Counted from the first letter of the stretch, positions 21,310 to 34,401 are shown. The stretch: 64,000 nucleotides of DNA from Piezodorus guildinii (GCA_023052935.1 CM041292.1:31817454-31881453); one strand, 5' to 3'. Translations and numbers: made by a program. Notes: generated by a model from the letters alone, not told the origin.

Positions 21310-22737
21310 ACATCTTTACAAAATTTTCAATCCACATCCTGAAATCCTCAATCCAACCCATATTGAAGCAGAACTAGCTATTCCACTCCAAATGTCCCCT
21401 CCTCCTAAAGCCTTTCATCCTTCTGAAATAATTAACATTATCCACCAATTACGTATTAATAAAGCTCCTGGTCATGATCTCATCACATCCTACATCCTGA
21501 AACGCTTACCTCGAAAAGCAATCCTCTACCTCACTTACATATTCAATGCTACGCTCCGAACCACCTATTTCCCTGAACCTTGGAAACTGTCAATAATCAA
21601 AATGATCCCAAAACCTCAAAAGCCTCCTGAACATCCATCCTCATACCGTCCGATTTCCCTTTTGCCCATCATAGGCATCAGTTTGGATTTCGGACATCCC
21701 ACTCTACAATTCAGCAATGCCACCGTGTGGTGGATGTTATATCCTCCACATTGGAGCGCGGAATGTATTGCACGGGTGCTTTTCTCGACGTGGAACAAGC
21801 GTTCGACCGAGTCTGGCACCCAGGACTCCTTTATAAACTCCGTCAATTCCTTCCCGCAACATACTACTTGATAATCCGTTCCTACCTCACTAATAGAACC
21901 TTCAAAGTAAATCATAACCTTTCCTACTCTTCCATATTTTCTCAGTCTGCAGGTGTACCTCAGGGTAGTATCTTAGGTCCCATCCTTTATACGGTATATA
22001 CAGCTGATATTCCACTCCATCCATCCACTGTCCTCACAACTTATGCGGATGACACTTGTGTGTTATCTACACATAATGATCCATCCGCTGCATCCCGAAC
22101 CCTTCAGTCTCACATCACAGCCATTGAGGAATGGTGTCAGAACTGGAGGATTAAAATAAATCCTAAAAAATCCCACCAAATTACCTTTACCCTTCGTCGC
22201 AAACCAATGACTTCCTGTCCCACTGTATCCTTTAATAATACCCCACTCATACCTGTTGAACAAATCCGTTACCTAGGACTCCATCTTGACAAACGTCTTA
22301 CATGGAATCCCCATACGCGACTTAAACGACAAGAAACTGCCCGTAGATACCGATTACTACAACACTTACCAGACAAACGTTCAAAACTACCAATTTATTA
22401 TAAAAAGCTCATTTATGTTACCATCATCAGACCCATCTGGACATATGGAATCGAGCTTTGGGGCTCTACTAAACCATCTAATTCCTCTCGTATTCAATCC
22501 TTACAATCCAAAATCCATCGCAAAATCCTAAATGCTCCTCATTTCGTTACGAATAAAATCATCCATAATGACCTAAATATCCCATTTGTCGCAGAACTAG
22601 CCCGAAACAGATACGCCTCTTTTCATTTCAAACTCCCAACCCACACGAATCCTCTTGTACGCAACTTATCATTCCCATCTATTCCTGACAACCCTCCGAG
22701 GCGATTGAAAAGACGATGGCCTCGAGACCTACTTTAA
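21310..22737 (+). pseudogene. Jockey ORF2 fragment, array copy 3
   Basis: Same damage and same open downstream frame as the other copies; YADD at 22042-22053. Confidence 0.88.
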
Positions 22738-22887
22738 TTAAATTGACTTTGAAGTGCTACCACTGGGTAGTTTCTTCACAAGACATTATCACGCCCATAA
22801 GTGTCAATTAGCCCATTTACTTGTTGTATATATTGTATGTACAGTTGTAAATATCAATAAAATATTTTTAAAAAAAAATATATATAA

Positions 22888-23048
22888 GAAGGTCTCGAGG
22901 CCATCGTTTTTCAATCGCCTCGACGGATTGTCAGGAATAGATGGGAATGATAAGTTGCGTACAAGAGGATTCGTGTGGGTCGGGAGTTTGGAATTAAAAG
23001 AAGCATATCTGTTTCGGGATAGCTCTGCGAGAAATGGGATATTTAGGG
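22888..23048 (-). pseudogene. Antisense Jockey C-terminus, array copy 3
   Basis: Duplicate of 14731-14891. Confidence 0.85.
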
Positions 23049-24204
23049 GCTTCAAATATGAGTTGCATATTTAAACTGTACCAACCAGTTATTCTTTAGG
23101 GACCCTTTCCCAGAATAAAAATGATTTTCTATTATATTATATTCTAGTTATAGACAGTGGCGTCGTTCAGAGGATAGTCCAGATTACTGGTCTCCAAGTT
23201 CTTGGTTAGAATTTTGGCTGAGGCAGAATAAGTATTTTTTCTTGTTTAATAACTTAACGTCCCTTTATGCTGCTGTGGCTAAACGGACAATGCTACAGTC
23301 TTCACTTTTGCCTAGAAAATTTTAAATAGGAAAGGGACCATCATATTTTTTCTGTAATAATACTGAAAAGTATTTTTTTTTTGTAATATTAGCCGTGGGT
23401 AAGCCTGGAATAGGAAGACCAACCAGGGTCACACCAAGCCACTAAAAAGTGGATATCCAGAGGTTAAAGAAAATCCTGATTAAAAGTCTTATTATGTCTT
23501 GGCTAACGCGTTTGCATAGAAAAGGTACACATTTTACATGTACTGGAACATAAACCCTTATACATTTTTTTCTTCTCTTTACATTCACCTTATATATGTA
23601 AAATAATAGTAAGGGGAAGTATGGCGATCGTGAAAATTTTGTGATTCGATTTTCACCGGAAGTAGACGTTTTAAGGACTAGTGTCTAAAAGCTGACGTTT
23701 TTGTCGCTCTCAAGAGTTTTCAGTATTTGCATCATTTTTAAATTACGCCCTTTAAATCACACTAAATTACACTACACCCTTTAAATTACATTTTACCTAG
23801 CGAGTTTTGCGCTAAATCTTGGCTATCTGTTGTCGTTTTTTTTCTTCTATAGGAGATCGCCACATTTAATGATAAACACAGATAATTTTTCTCTTATAAA
23901 ACTGTGATATTAAGTGATTTTGTCCAACATAAATCTGTATTTACTACTATTTTAATTTTCCCAAAGCTAATAGGGATCAGTGACGAAGAGGGTGCTACAA
24001 AACTTGTAATGGGCTTTAAAATACAGTCAACATCTAAAACAGACTCAAGGAAAACAAAATAAAAACTATGAAAATGTCTATCTAGTTATTTTTATAAAAG
24101 ATTAATATTGTAGTAAAAAAGGTCGTTTTTATTCGTATTTAATGAAAGTTGAAATTATTTACCAAATAAATTGATAAAAATTGGACGGTTGAAATGGATT
24201 GACC

Positions 24205-24206
<2 letters not shown>

Positions 24207-24259
<53 letters not shown>
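24207..24259. repeat. (AT)n microsatellite, unit 3, about 53 bp
   Basis: Longest allele of the unit's AT tract. Confidence 0.95.
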
Positions 24260-24262
<3 letters not shown>

Positions 24263-24565
24263 TTTAAAATGTCTGCCACTGAAATAGCTGAATGGTTTTT
24301 GTGTGCATGGCTGTAACATGAATAAGTACCTAAACAAATTTAAAATCGGAACGGATAAGCGTGTACTTCATAACTACTCGAAAATGGTCAGTTATTCAAC
24401 GATATATTCTAACTACGATCCGTTCTTAATTGATCAATTAAAACTTTTGTTCAACTCGAATTGTATGAGTTTCATAATTAATTATTTTTTCTATAGTATT
24501 TTATTGTAGAACAATACCTCATTATAATTCTACTCCACAGCGATTTTAAACTTTCATAAAAAGAA

Positions 24566-24721
24566 AACCGGTATATATAAAAGGCAGGTAGAACAACGCA
24601 TCTGGTTCTGTTACCAGCCGGTGCTGCACTCTGTATGTGTCCGAGCGAACTAACTCCGTGCTACTGGTGTTTTAAAGAAGTTTGTAGTGCATTATCCGCT
24701 CTTACATTTTTCCTAACGTAA
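24566..24721 (+). promoter_or_regulatory. TATA-containing block, unit 3
   Basis: Duplicate of 16405-16560. Confidence 0.35.
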
Positions 24722-24820
24722 TACTTATTTATATGTATATATTTTGTAAACAAGAAATTTATTATTACCTGTTTATTAAACTAAATAAATCCATAAAAAT
24801 GTTTGTTGTAATCCAATAAA

Positions 24821-25065
24821 AAAAGGGAGACCTCACTTTATACTACTATAGCATGGACGAGACTACAGTGGGAGTCCTAAATTGTGCCTATCCAGGTTTT
24901 ATTAGAATAGTACGAGTACCTGACATCGCACTGGCTCGGGACCACCTTTTAACGTCCCCTCCGAAGGACGGCATAACTAAGGATTTTTCACTCCCATTAA
25001 AAAATCCTAGGACCACCTGTGGGTTTGAACCTGTGAACTTTGGCATAGGAGGCTGTTATGCTAGG
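24821..25065 (-). mobile_element. SINE1, array copy 3
   Basis: Duplicate of 16660-16904. Confidence 0.8.
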
Positions 25066-25404
25066 AGACGTTTAAAAAAATATTTATAATGTACTAATGT
25101 ATGCTTTGTCTCGGTTTTGACAATAAGTAACTGTAAAATTTTAATTTTTATGGACTTAATAATATACCATTAAAGCCTGGGTATTTTACTGATATTTTAT
25201 CAGCTATATTGGATTAAAATATGCAATTCATGCTTCAAGATTAATATTGAAACGGGTTTATTGAAAATACAATAGTTGGAAAAAGATATTTATAAATAAA
25301 ATACGTAGGATAACCTACGATGAAATGTTTGTTAGATTCACGATAAGCCACGTGTCAAGCATATTTCGATCCAAAAAAAAAAAAAACTTCCAACAAAACT
25401 TAGT

Positions 25405-26832
25405 ACATCTTTACAAAATTTTCAATCCACATCCTGAAATCCTCAATCCAACCCATATTGAAGCAGAACTAGCTATTCCACTCCAAATGTCCCCTCCTCC
25501 TAAAGCCTTTCATCCTTCTGAAATAATTAACATTATCCACCAATTACGTATTAATAAAGCTCCTGGTCATGATCTCATCACATCCTACATCCTGAAACGC
25601 TTACCTCGAAAAGCAATCCTCTACCTCACTTACATATTCAATGCTACGCTCCGAACCACCTATTTCCCTGAACCTTGGAAACTGTCAATAATCAAAATGA
25701 TCCCAAAACCTCAAAAGCCTCCTGAACATCCATCCTCATACCGTCCGATTTCCCTTTTGCCCATCATAGGCATCAGTTTGGATTTCGGACATCCCACTCT
25801 ACAATTCAGCAATGCCACCGTGTGGTGGATGTTATATCCTCCACATTGGAGCGCGGAATGTATTGCACGGGTGCTTTTCTCGACGTGGAACAAGCGTTCG
25901 ACCGAGTCTGGCACCCAGGACTCCTTTATAAACTCCGTCAATTCCTTCCCGCAACATACTACTTGATAATCCGTTCCTACCTCACTAATAGAACCTTCAA
26001 AGTAAATCATAACCTTTCCTACTCTTCCATATTTTCTCAGTCTGCAGGTGTACCTCAGGGTAGTATCTTAGGTCCCATCCTTTATACGGTATATACAGCT
26101 GATATTCCACTCCATCCATCCACTGTCCTCACAACTTATGCGGATGACACTTGTGTGTTATCTACACATAATGATCCATCCGCTGCATCCCGAACCCTTC
26201 AGTCTCACATCACAGCCATTGAGGAATGGTGTCAGAACTGGAGGATTAAAATAAATCCTAAAAAATCTCACCAAATTACCTTTACCCTTCGTCGCAAACC
26301 AATGACTTCCTGTCCCACTGTATCCTTTAATAATACCCCACTCATACCTGTTGAACAAATCCGTTACCTAGGACTCCATCTTGACAAACGTCTTACATGG
26401 AATCCCCATACGCGACTTAAACGACAAGAAACTGCCCGTAGATACCGATTACTACAACACTTACCAGACAAACGTTCAAAACTACCAATTTATTATAAAA
26501 AGCTCATTTATGTTACCATCATCAGACCCATCTGGACATATGGAATCGAGCTTTGGGGCTCTACTAAACCATCTAATTCCTCTCGTATTCAATCCTTACA
26601 ATCCAAAATCCATCGCAAAATCCTAAATGCTCCTCATTTCGTTACGAATAAAATCATCCATAATGACCTAAATATCCCATTTGTCGCAGAACTAGCCCGA
26701 AACAGATACGCCTCTTTTCATTTCAAACTCCCAACCCACACGAATCCTCTTGTACGCAACTTATCATTCCCATCTATTCCTGACAACCCTCCGAGGCGAT
26801 TGAAAAGACGATGGCCTCGAGACCTACTTTAA
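25405..26832 (+). pseudogene. Jockey ORF2 fragment, array copy 4
   Basis: Same 67-bp deletion; one synonymous substitution at 26268; YADD at 26137-26148. Confidence 0.88.
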
Positions 26833-26980
26833 TTAAATTGACTTTGAAGTGCTACCACTGGGTAGTTTCTTCACAAGACATTATCACGCCCATAAGTGTC
26901 AATTAGCCCATTTACTTGTTGTATATATTGTATGTACAGTTGTAAATATCAATAAAATATTTTTTAAAAAAAATATATAA

Positions 26981-27141
26981 GAAGGTCTCGAGGCCATCGT
27001 TTTTCAATCGCCTCGACGGATTGTCAGGAATAGATGGGAATGATAAGTTGCGTACAAGAGGATTCGTGTGGGTCGGGAGTTTGGAATTAAAAGAAGCATA
27101 TCTGTTTCGGGATAGCTCTGCGAGAAATGGGATATTTAGGG
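26981..27141 (-). pseudogene. Antisense Jockey C-terminus, array copy 4
   Basis: Duplicate of 14731-14891. Confidence 0.85.
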
Positions 27142-28297
27142 GCTTCAAATATGAGTTGCATATTTAAACTGTACCAACCAGTTATTCTTTAGGGACCCTT
27201 TCCCAGAATAAAAATGATTTTCTATTATATTATATTCTAGTTATAGACAGTGGCGTCGTTCAGAGGATAGTCCAGATTACTGGTCTCCAAGTTCTTGGTT
27301 AGAATTTTGGCTGAGGCAGAATAAGTATTTTTTCTTGTTTAATAACTTAACGTCCCTTTATGCTGCTGTGGCTAAACGGACAATGCTACAGTCTTCACTT
27401 TTGCCTAGAAAATTTTAAATAGGAAAGGGACCATCATATTTTTTCTGTAATAATACTGAAAAGTATTTTTTTTTTGTAATATTAGCCGTGGGTAAGCCTG
27501 GAATAGGAAGACCAACCAGGGTCACACCAAGCCACTAAAAAGTGGATATCCAGAGGTTAAAGAAAATCCTGATTAAAAGTCTTATTATGTCTTGGCTAAC
27601 GCGTTTGCATAGAAAAGGTACACATTTTACATGTACTGGAACATAAACCCTTATACATTTTTTTCTTCTCTTTACATTCACCTTATATATGTAAAATAAT
27701 AGTAAGGGGAAGTATGGCGATCGTGAAAATTTTGTGATTCGATTTTTCACCGGAAGTAGACGTTTTAAGGACTAGTGTCTAAAAGCTGACGTTTTTGTCG
27801 CTCTCAAGAGTTTTCAGTATTTGCATCATTTTTAAATTACGCCCTTTAAATCACACTAAATTACACTACACCCTTTAAATTACATTTTACCTAGCGAGTT
27901 TTGCGCTAAATCTTGGCTATCTGTTGTCGTTTTTTTTCTTCTATAGGAGATCGCCACATTTAATGATAAACACAGATAATTTTTCTCTTATAAAACTGTG
28001 ATATTAAGTGATTTTGTCCAACATAAATCTGTATTTACTACTATTTTAATTTTCCCAAAGCTAATAGGGATCAGTGACGAAGAGGGTGCTACAAAACTTG
28101 TAATGGGCTTTAAAATACAGTCAACATCTAAAACAGACTCAAGGAAAACAAAATAAAAACTATGAAAATGTCTATCTAGTTATTTTTATAAAAGATTAAT
28201 ATTGTAGTAAAAAAGGTCGTTTTATTCGTATTTAATGAAAGTTGAAATTATTTACCAAATAAATTGATAAAAATTGGACGGTTGAAATGGATTGACC

Positions 28298-28299
<2 letters not shown>

Positions 28300-28336
<37 letters not shown>
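28300..28336. repeat. (AT)n microsatellite, unit 4, about 37 bp
   Basis: Intermediate allele of the unit's AT tract. Confidence 0.95.
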
Positions 28337-28339
<3 letters not shown>

Positions 28340-28642
28340 TTTAAAATGTCTGCCACTGAAATAGCTGAATGGTTTTTGTGTGCATGGCTGTAACATGAAT
28401 AAGTACCTAAACAAATTTAAAATCGGAACGGATAAGCGTGTACTTCATAACTACTCGAAAATGGTCAGTTATTCAACGATATATTCTAACTACGATCCGT
28501 TCTTAATTGATCAATTAAAACTTTTGTTCAACTCGAATTGTATGAGTTTCATAATTAATTATTTTTTCTATAGTATTTTATTGTAGAACAATACCTCATT
28601 ATAATTCTACTCCACAGCGATTTTAAACTTTCATAAAAAGAA

Positions 28643-28798
28643 AACCGGTATATATAAAAGGCAGGTAGAACAACGCATCTGGTTCTGTTACCAGCCGGTG
28701 CTGCACTCTGTATGTGTCCGAGCGAACTAACTCCGTGCTACTGGTGTTTTAAAGAAGTTTGTAGTGCATTATCCGCTCTTACATTTTTCCTAACGTAA
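28643..28798 (+). promoter_or_regulatory. TATA-containing block, unit 4
   Basis: Duplicate of 16405-16560. Confidence 0.35.
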
Positions 28799-28897
28799 TA
28801 CTTATTTATATGTATATATTTTGTAAACAAGAAATTTATTATTACCTGTTTATTAAACTAAATAAATCCATAAAAATGTTTGTTGTAATCCAATAAA

Positions 28898-29142
28898 AAA
28901 AGGGAGACCTCACTTTATGCTACTATAGCATGGACGAGACTACAGTGGGAGTCCTAAATTGTGCCTATCCAGGTTTTATTAGAATAGTACGAGTACCTGA
29001 CATCGCACTGGCTCGGGACCACCTTTTAACGTCCCCTCCGAAGGACGGCATAACTAAGGATTTTTCACTCCCATTAAAAAATCCTAGGACCACCTGTGGG
29101 TTTGAACCTGTGAACTTTGGCATAGGAGGCTGTTATGCTAGG
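28898..29142 (-). mobile_element. SINE1, array copy 4
   Basis: Duplicate of 16660-16904, keeping the ancestral G at 28919. Confidence 0.8.
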
Positions 29143-29481
29143 AGACGTTTAAAAAAATATTTATAATGTACTAATGTATGCTTTGTCTCGGTTTTGACAA
29201 TAAGTAACTGTAAAATTTTAATTTTTATGGACTTAATAATATACCATTAAAGTCTGGGTATTTTACTGATATTTTATCAGCTATATTGGATTAAAATATG
29301 CAATTCATGCTTCAAGATTAATATTGAAACGGGTTTATTGAAAATACAATAGTTGGAAAAAGATATTTATAAATAAAATACGTAGGATAACCTACGATGA
29401 AATGTTTGTTAGATTCACGATAAGCCACGTGTCAAGCATATTTCGATCCAAAAAAAAAAAAACTTCCAACAAAACCTTAGT

Positions 29482-29984
29482 ACATAAAAAACATGTATAA
29501 AAAACAAAACAAAAAAAAATAATAGCTGATGAAAACATAAAAAAGGGTACTCCTCGGATTTATAAATCTCTGTCAAATAATAAATTATCTAAAAAACGAT
29601 TAGGTTGCGATCCTAATGGAACTTATTTCAGTTATTGTATGCTCTGATTTTTTTTTTTTTTTATCAAGTATATTTGTTGATATTGACTACTATCAAAAAG
29701 AAATAGATCCACTATTTATGAAATGGTGCAATAAAATAGCATGAGGGTAGAGAAATTACTTATTGTTAGAGATAAATCAGGTCTCGCTGTCAGAAAGTGC
29801 TCAAAAAGACCATGGTTCGCAAGAAAATGTGGTTCGCTCTTCACAAAACTTTCACTTACTTTTTTTATTGAAATGAAATATATATCTATTTTGTAATTAA
29901 AATATTAATTAGATATCATATTTTGCAGAAAAATCATAGTACAACCTTTTAAACAAAGTCTTTCTGGTTCCTGTGGAAACATCG
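29482..29984. other. Unique AT-rich DNA right of the array
   Basis: No gene seen. It begins immediately after the last ACAT and shows no similarity to the unit start. Confidence 0.4.
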
Positions 29985-30720
29985 GAAAGTAAAACGATAT
30001 GTTATATTATGAACGTATTTTTAAGATTTGTCCTCGGTACACCGAAGAGGTCTCATTATACCCATTTATGCGGCGTGTTTAAGTTGTTCCTTCCCTCCAT
30101 CCGTGGACAATATCTCCTAGGATCATACTTTTACCATAACATCAATTTTCTGCGCCCTCCCTATATCCAATCTTCTTCAATTTAAATCTTCAGCCCTAGA
30201 AAAAACATCACGCCATTCTGACCTCTGCATTACCACCCACAGAACAAAAACTTTTAATCACTCCTTTCTTGTCCGCTCTACTAATCTCTTTCATTCCCTA
30301 CCTACTCATATCAGCCATGCTTCTTCCCTACCATCATTCAAGTCCCAACTGTTCCAGTACCTACTGTCATCCTAACGGACTCTCAACTAGGCTGATATTT
30401 CAAATCAAATATCAATTCAAAAAGAAAATTTATTATTTATAGTTCATATTTAACTTAGTCAATGGATCAATCATTATGAATCTGTCTCAAGCTTTAGTTA
30501 TGTTCAACACATTAATCTATCAGAAGTTACATTTATTTTACTCTTTTGTTTCATTGTATAATTAACCATCTTTTTTCTTATATCATTATAAATAAGAATT
30601 GATTATAATCCTGTAGTGTTTTGGCTCATACGCGTTCTATATCTTAATTGTACATATCAGTTGTTCTTAAAGGCCCTGTCCCAGAATAATTTGTTTTTTC
30701 TATTTTATTCTATATCATAG
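29985..30720 (+). pseudogene. LINE2 relic: end of ORF2 and 3' UTR
   Basis: One frame reads MNVFLRFVLGTPKRSHYTHL and then LPSIRGQYLLGS (about 30009-30140), the usual 'N.C.RF..G..R..H..P...L..LP...R' region near the end of CR1/Jockey-type ORF2. After a frameshift another frame reads THRTKTFNHSFLVRSTNLFH, SLPTHIS and SLPSFKSQL, ending with TAA at 30373-30375. This is the typical C-terminal tail (RT.TF..SFF.R...LWNSLP). The 3' UTR extends to about 30720. Two frames and short length mark it as dead. Confidence 0.7.
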
Positions 30721-30899
30721 TATATTACTATATATTCCAACGTTGCATTTATAAGAATATCCTCATTTCCGGACATTTGTTTTAATCTATAATACTTATC
30801 TTTATATAAATAAAAAATATTTATCGTTTTTCTGCTTTATCTGATTCTCAATTTTTTCTTATTTCTTATCAATGAAAAAAAAAAAAATAAAATAAATAT

Positions 30900-30901
<2 letters not shown>

Positions 30902-30961
<60 letters not shown>
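30902..30961. repeat. (AT)n microsatellite, about 60 bp
   Basis: Nearly pure AT repeat following an A-rich stretch. Confidence 0.95.
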
Positions 30962-30964
<3 letters not shown>

Positions 30965-31017
30965 TTTTTCTAATAAATAAAATTAAAGCATTTGAGGAAG
31001 AAATTGGAAGTTTAGGC

Positions 31018-31170
31018 TATAATTTCTACTTTTTGGCGGGAACGATCGTAATCAAGAGCGGTACCTAAATCGCAGCCAAACCCCCAGGTGTCAGCTATAC
31101 CCAAGGTGCACCCCGCTGTGAAAGCTCGACCCACATTAACCGTATGGTCAGGTAAGGTTAAGGTACCTAC
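31018..31170 (+). other. GC-richer island with a donor-like GTAAGG end, unassigned
   Basis: A conspicuous GC-richer block in AT-rich DNA. It contains GGCGGGAA and ends at TGGTCAG|GTAAGG (about 31154), a plausible splice donor. No protein similarity recognised; it could equally be a repeat fragment. Confidence 0.25.
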
Positions 31171-31687
31171 AGCTGATTATGAACCTAATCAACTGGTGAA
31201 TCTAATACTTAATCTTAACCCAGTATTTCAGCCCTATTTAATTAACAGCCTCACATAACACGGCCATTACTCTTATTTATATAATTTCTTTAAATACCAT
31301 ACCATAACTGATATCATATTATTAATTTTATAATGCATACGGTCTCTAAAACAAGCTTGATGAGAGGTCAATCACATTCATGATCTCTGAGCCAAGAACT
31401 AAATAATTATCATTCATTCAGCTCTTTATCCTTGTCCAGACAATATCAATTAAACTACAAGTCCTAAAATTCTTAATCACCCTATTCTTCTTCTTTTGGT
31501 GCAAATATGAGGAACAAAATAAATTATTCAATGAGTTCGCCATTAGAATAGGAGAAGCGTATAGGAAGCAATGACATTCATAGTAAATAATCATTGAAAA
31601 AAAGACGAAATAATAAAATATATGAGACAAAAAGCCTTTGCAATGGCCAACTATTCGTCCTCTCCTCCTCTCCTCCCTCCTAAAAAA

Positions 31688-31718
<31 letters not shown>

Positions 31719-31824
31719 ATAATCCAATACAAAGATACATTTAAGCTGAATAGGATTTTTGCAATGAATCAGATCTACTATTTCAAAATAATTTTGATCC
31801 GGTTCTTTGGTAAACATGGAATCC

Positions 31825-32279
31825 TCATACTAGACTGAAACGCATTAAAATGCTCGTAGATACCTTAACTATAAAACTTGGACCTATGACATTGAGCTTT
31901 GAGGGTCCACTTAACCATCAAATTCCTCTCGCATGCAATCACTAAATCCTTCGGAAAATCTTAAATGCTCCTAACATCATGACAGATTAAATCATCCATA
32001 GAGACCTAAAATCCATTATTTAGAGACTAATAAATAGACACACCTTTTTTCATTTTTAACTCTCTGCCTACACAAATCCGCTTATCCGTAACCTCTCCTC
32101 CATATCTATTCCTGATAAGACACCAAAGTGACATATAAGAAGATGTTTCAGAGACCATTAATTAGACATTGAGTGCTACCAATGGATAGTTTATTCACAG
32201 GATTATCGTGTGTTTTAACCATCTATTTATCTTATTTACTTGTTGTAATGAGTCAATAAAGTTGTAAATTTTATTAAAG
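31825..32279 (+). pseudogene. Degenerate Jockey 3' end
   Basis: Nucleotide similarity to 14140-14710 is clear by eye (AATTCCTCTCGCATGCAATC, AATCTTAAATGCTCCTAAC, TTATTTACTTGTTGTAATG and GTTGTAAATTTTATTAAAG), but frames are broken by many indels and stops. An old insertion. Confidence 0.75.
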
Positions 32280-32510
32280 GTAGTTTGATTGTTTATTTAA
32301 CTCCCCCTTATGCTACTATGGCTAATCGAACAATACTACAGTGGGAGTCCTAAATTTTGCCTATCCAGGTTTAATTAGAATAGGGATCTTTAACGAGTAC
32401 CTGACACCGTACAGGCTCGGGACCACCTTTTACGTCCCTCCGAAGGACAACATAACTAAGGATTTTTTGTTCCCATTAAAAAATCCTAGGACCACCTGCG
32501 GATTAAAATA
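32280..32510 (-). mobile_element. SINE1 copy, directly behind a Jockey tail
   Basis: Minus-strand SINE1 lacking the tRNA-like head. AAGGTAG occurs on both sides (about 32276 and 32512) as a possible short target duplication. Confidence 0.75.
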
Positions 32511-34368
32511 AGGTAGCTAAAGCTAATAGAAACTCTTAAATGAATCCATCATAATAAATACCATCCTTAATGCTACAGAAATATGGGACTTAAGGTACCT
32601 TTATGGTATTATAAAAACAGTATTTGAACAACAGTGAAATCGAATATCTAGAAAAAAGTGCGTATAGTTCTTATTATAATAATATATACGCATATGTTTA
32701 CTAATTGAAAATTATACTGCAAGATATAAATTTGATATATTATTAACATAAATAATCCTTAAGCCCGTCTATTTGATAAATATGACATTACGTTACTCAC
32801 AAAAATTGTATTTACATCAACCCAAAATAAATGTGTATAATTGTAATATGAAACATTATAACTCTGAATAGCAAAATGTCCTATTAAAGCTCAATCAGAA
32901 ACCACTACATCCCACAAGTAAACAAATATACAAATTTAATGTACAACAAACTATCAAAATTAAACAGACTTACTATTACATAATTAACTTTCTGAAACTT
33001 AGGGTATATAAAAACATTAAACAAATAAATTAGCCACATTAGTTTATTTATATTTATGTATTTGTAGTTATCTATATACTTATTTATGTATTATAAGTTA
33101 TGTATTGGCTAATATACAGTCGTAGTTATATAAATTGTATTTATTAATTTTAATCGAGATTTTTTTTAGTCTACTTTTGATTATAAGCATATTAAAATAT
33201 TTTTTCTTAGTTCATTTCTAATTAATGCCTGGATTAAATAGATAATTATGTCAATTATCATCACAAAACAATAAAATTATGACATTAAAAATAAAGGGGT
33301 TCACCAAAGAAAATAGTGATTGATAGAAACAGGTGCAACTAATTACCTGGAATCAGAATTTTTAAAATTAATATAATAATTTATTTTACTAGGAATATTA
33401 TATTTATTTATTTTTATTTTCGATTTTCACCATATTTTTTTTTTTTTTTTTTTTTTACAGCTTTTCATGTCGTTTTTTTTTTTATTTCATTTTATTTGAT
33501 AATATAATTGTATTGTTGACTCAACCTTTGTAATGTCGTTTGAGATTTGATGTTTGTTTTTCATAAAGTAACAGTATGAAATTTCTATGACTATGAAATA
33601 AATATTAAGCCAAATTATTTATTCAATCTTTATTATATAAATTACATTTATAAATATTATATAGTTGATCGCTTATTTTATACATTTTGTATGTATATGC
33701 ATAAATTGTCAATTGATACATTGATTTCCAAAAGTTACTATATCGATTCTTGGAAATTTTAGAGCAAATTTTTTGTTTAAGTGCGAAAATCTCACACTAC
33801 TATATTATTAAACCAGATACTTTAAATCTTTTTGCATTAAAATCTAGAATTTTTTTTTTTGCTATAAAATGAAATGTTTTTGTACGATTTAAAACGAAAC
33901 TAAATGTGTAATTTGCACCTTTAGAAAATAATTGTATTTATAAATCGCATTTTTAAAGGACTTGAATGTTCATTGGATAATATCAAATAGAAAATTTAGA
34001 TAAAACTAAATGATGAGAATAGAAATATATAAAAAATCGATTTCTTAAAAAATGTAATAATTATTGATTCAAAGTTAATGTTATTGATCTAAGTTATGTT
34101 GTAATACAATAATGTAAAGTTATTAACACTAAATATGTTTATTTATATTTAAACTATATTGATACTATTGGCAATTTGCAAGAATTTCCTCTCCAAACAA
34201 ATAAATAAATATACCTATCTTTCTATCCGATAACAGTATTATTATTTATTTTTTCACATTCAATAGAAATGAAAAATAATTTAGATTAAAATAAATCAGC
34301 ATTTAAAATCGCAGTGATAAAGGTAAACTAGGGCGATAAGGTAGAAGAGACACACGTGATTTCTATAG
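32511..34368. other. AT-rich DNA, no gene seen
   Basis: Only homopolymer-rich sequence; a T-rich run lies near 33438-33485. Blocks near 33720-34040 resemble 7190-7480 (GATTTCCAAAAG, TACTATATTATTAAAC, AAGGACTTGA, GATGATGAGAATA-like), suggesting another old dispersed repeat. Confidence 0.4.
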
Positions 34369-34401
34369 GGGCACTCGCACACACAGACAGACACACACAA
34401 G

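Larger units (their letters stand above)
21310..25404 (+). repeat. Array unit 3
   Basis: 4095 bp, with the longest AT tract (about 53 bp). One T is missing from a T-run near 23650 (GATTTTCACC for GATTTTTCACC elsewhere). Confidence 0.93.
13152..29481 (+). repeat. Tandem array of four ~4.08-kb units
   Basis: Four head-to-tail units start at the tetranucleotide ACAT at 13152, 17244, 21310 and 25405; the last ends before ACAT at 29482. Unit lengths are 4092, 4066, 4095 and 4077 bp. Without the AT microsatellite they would be 4045, 4043, 4042 and 4040, and units otherwise differ at only a handful of bases. The left flank continues Jockey ORF2 uninterrupted and the right flank is unique, so the first unit keeps the original left junction and the last keeps the original right junction. 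Confidence 0.95.
25405..29481 (+). repeat. Array unit 4
   Basis: 4077 bp. It carries private bases: T at 26268 (synonymous in the RT frame), a shorter A-tail near 26970, one T fewer near 28220, G at 28919 (matching SINE1 copies elsewhere, so ancestral) and T near 29252. Its right edge meets unique sequence after TTAGTACAT. Confidence 0.93.

Noticed and set aside
13152..29481. Array as a CRISPR-like or multi-gene family structure
   Set aside because: Repeats are about 4 kb, adjacent without spacers, and contain only broken transposable elements. Repeated small frames such as 16142-16348 and 16692-16928 recur only because the DNA was duplicated.
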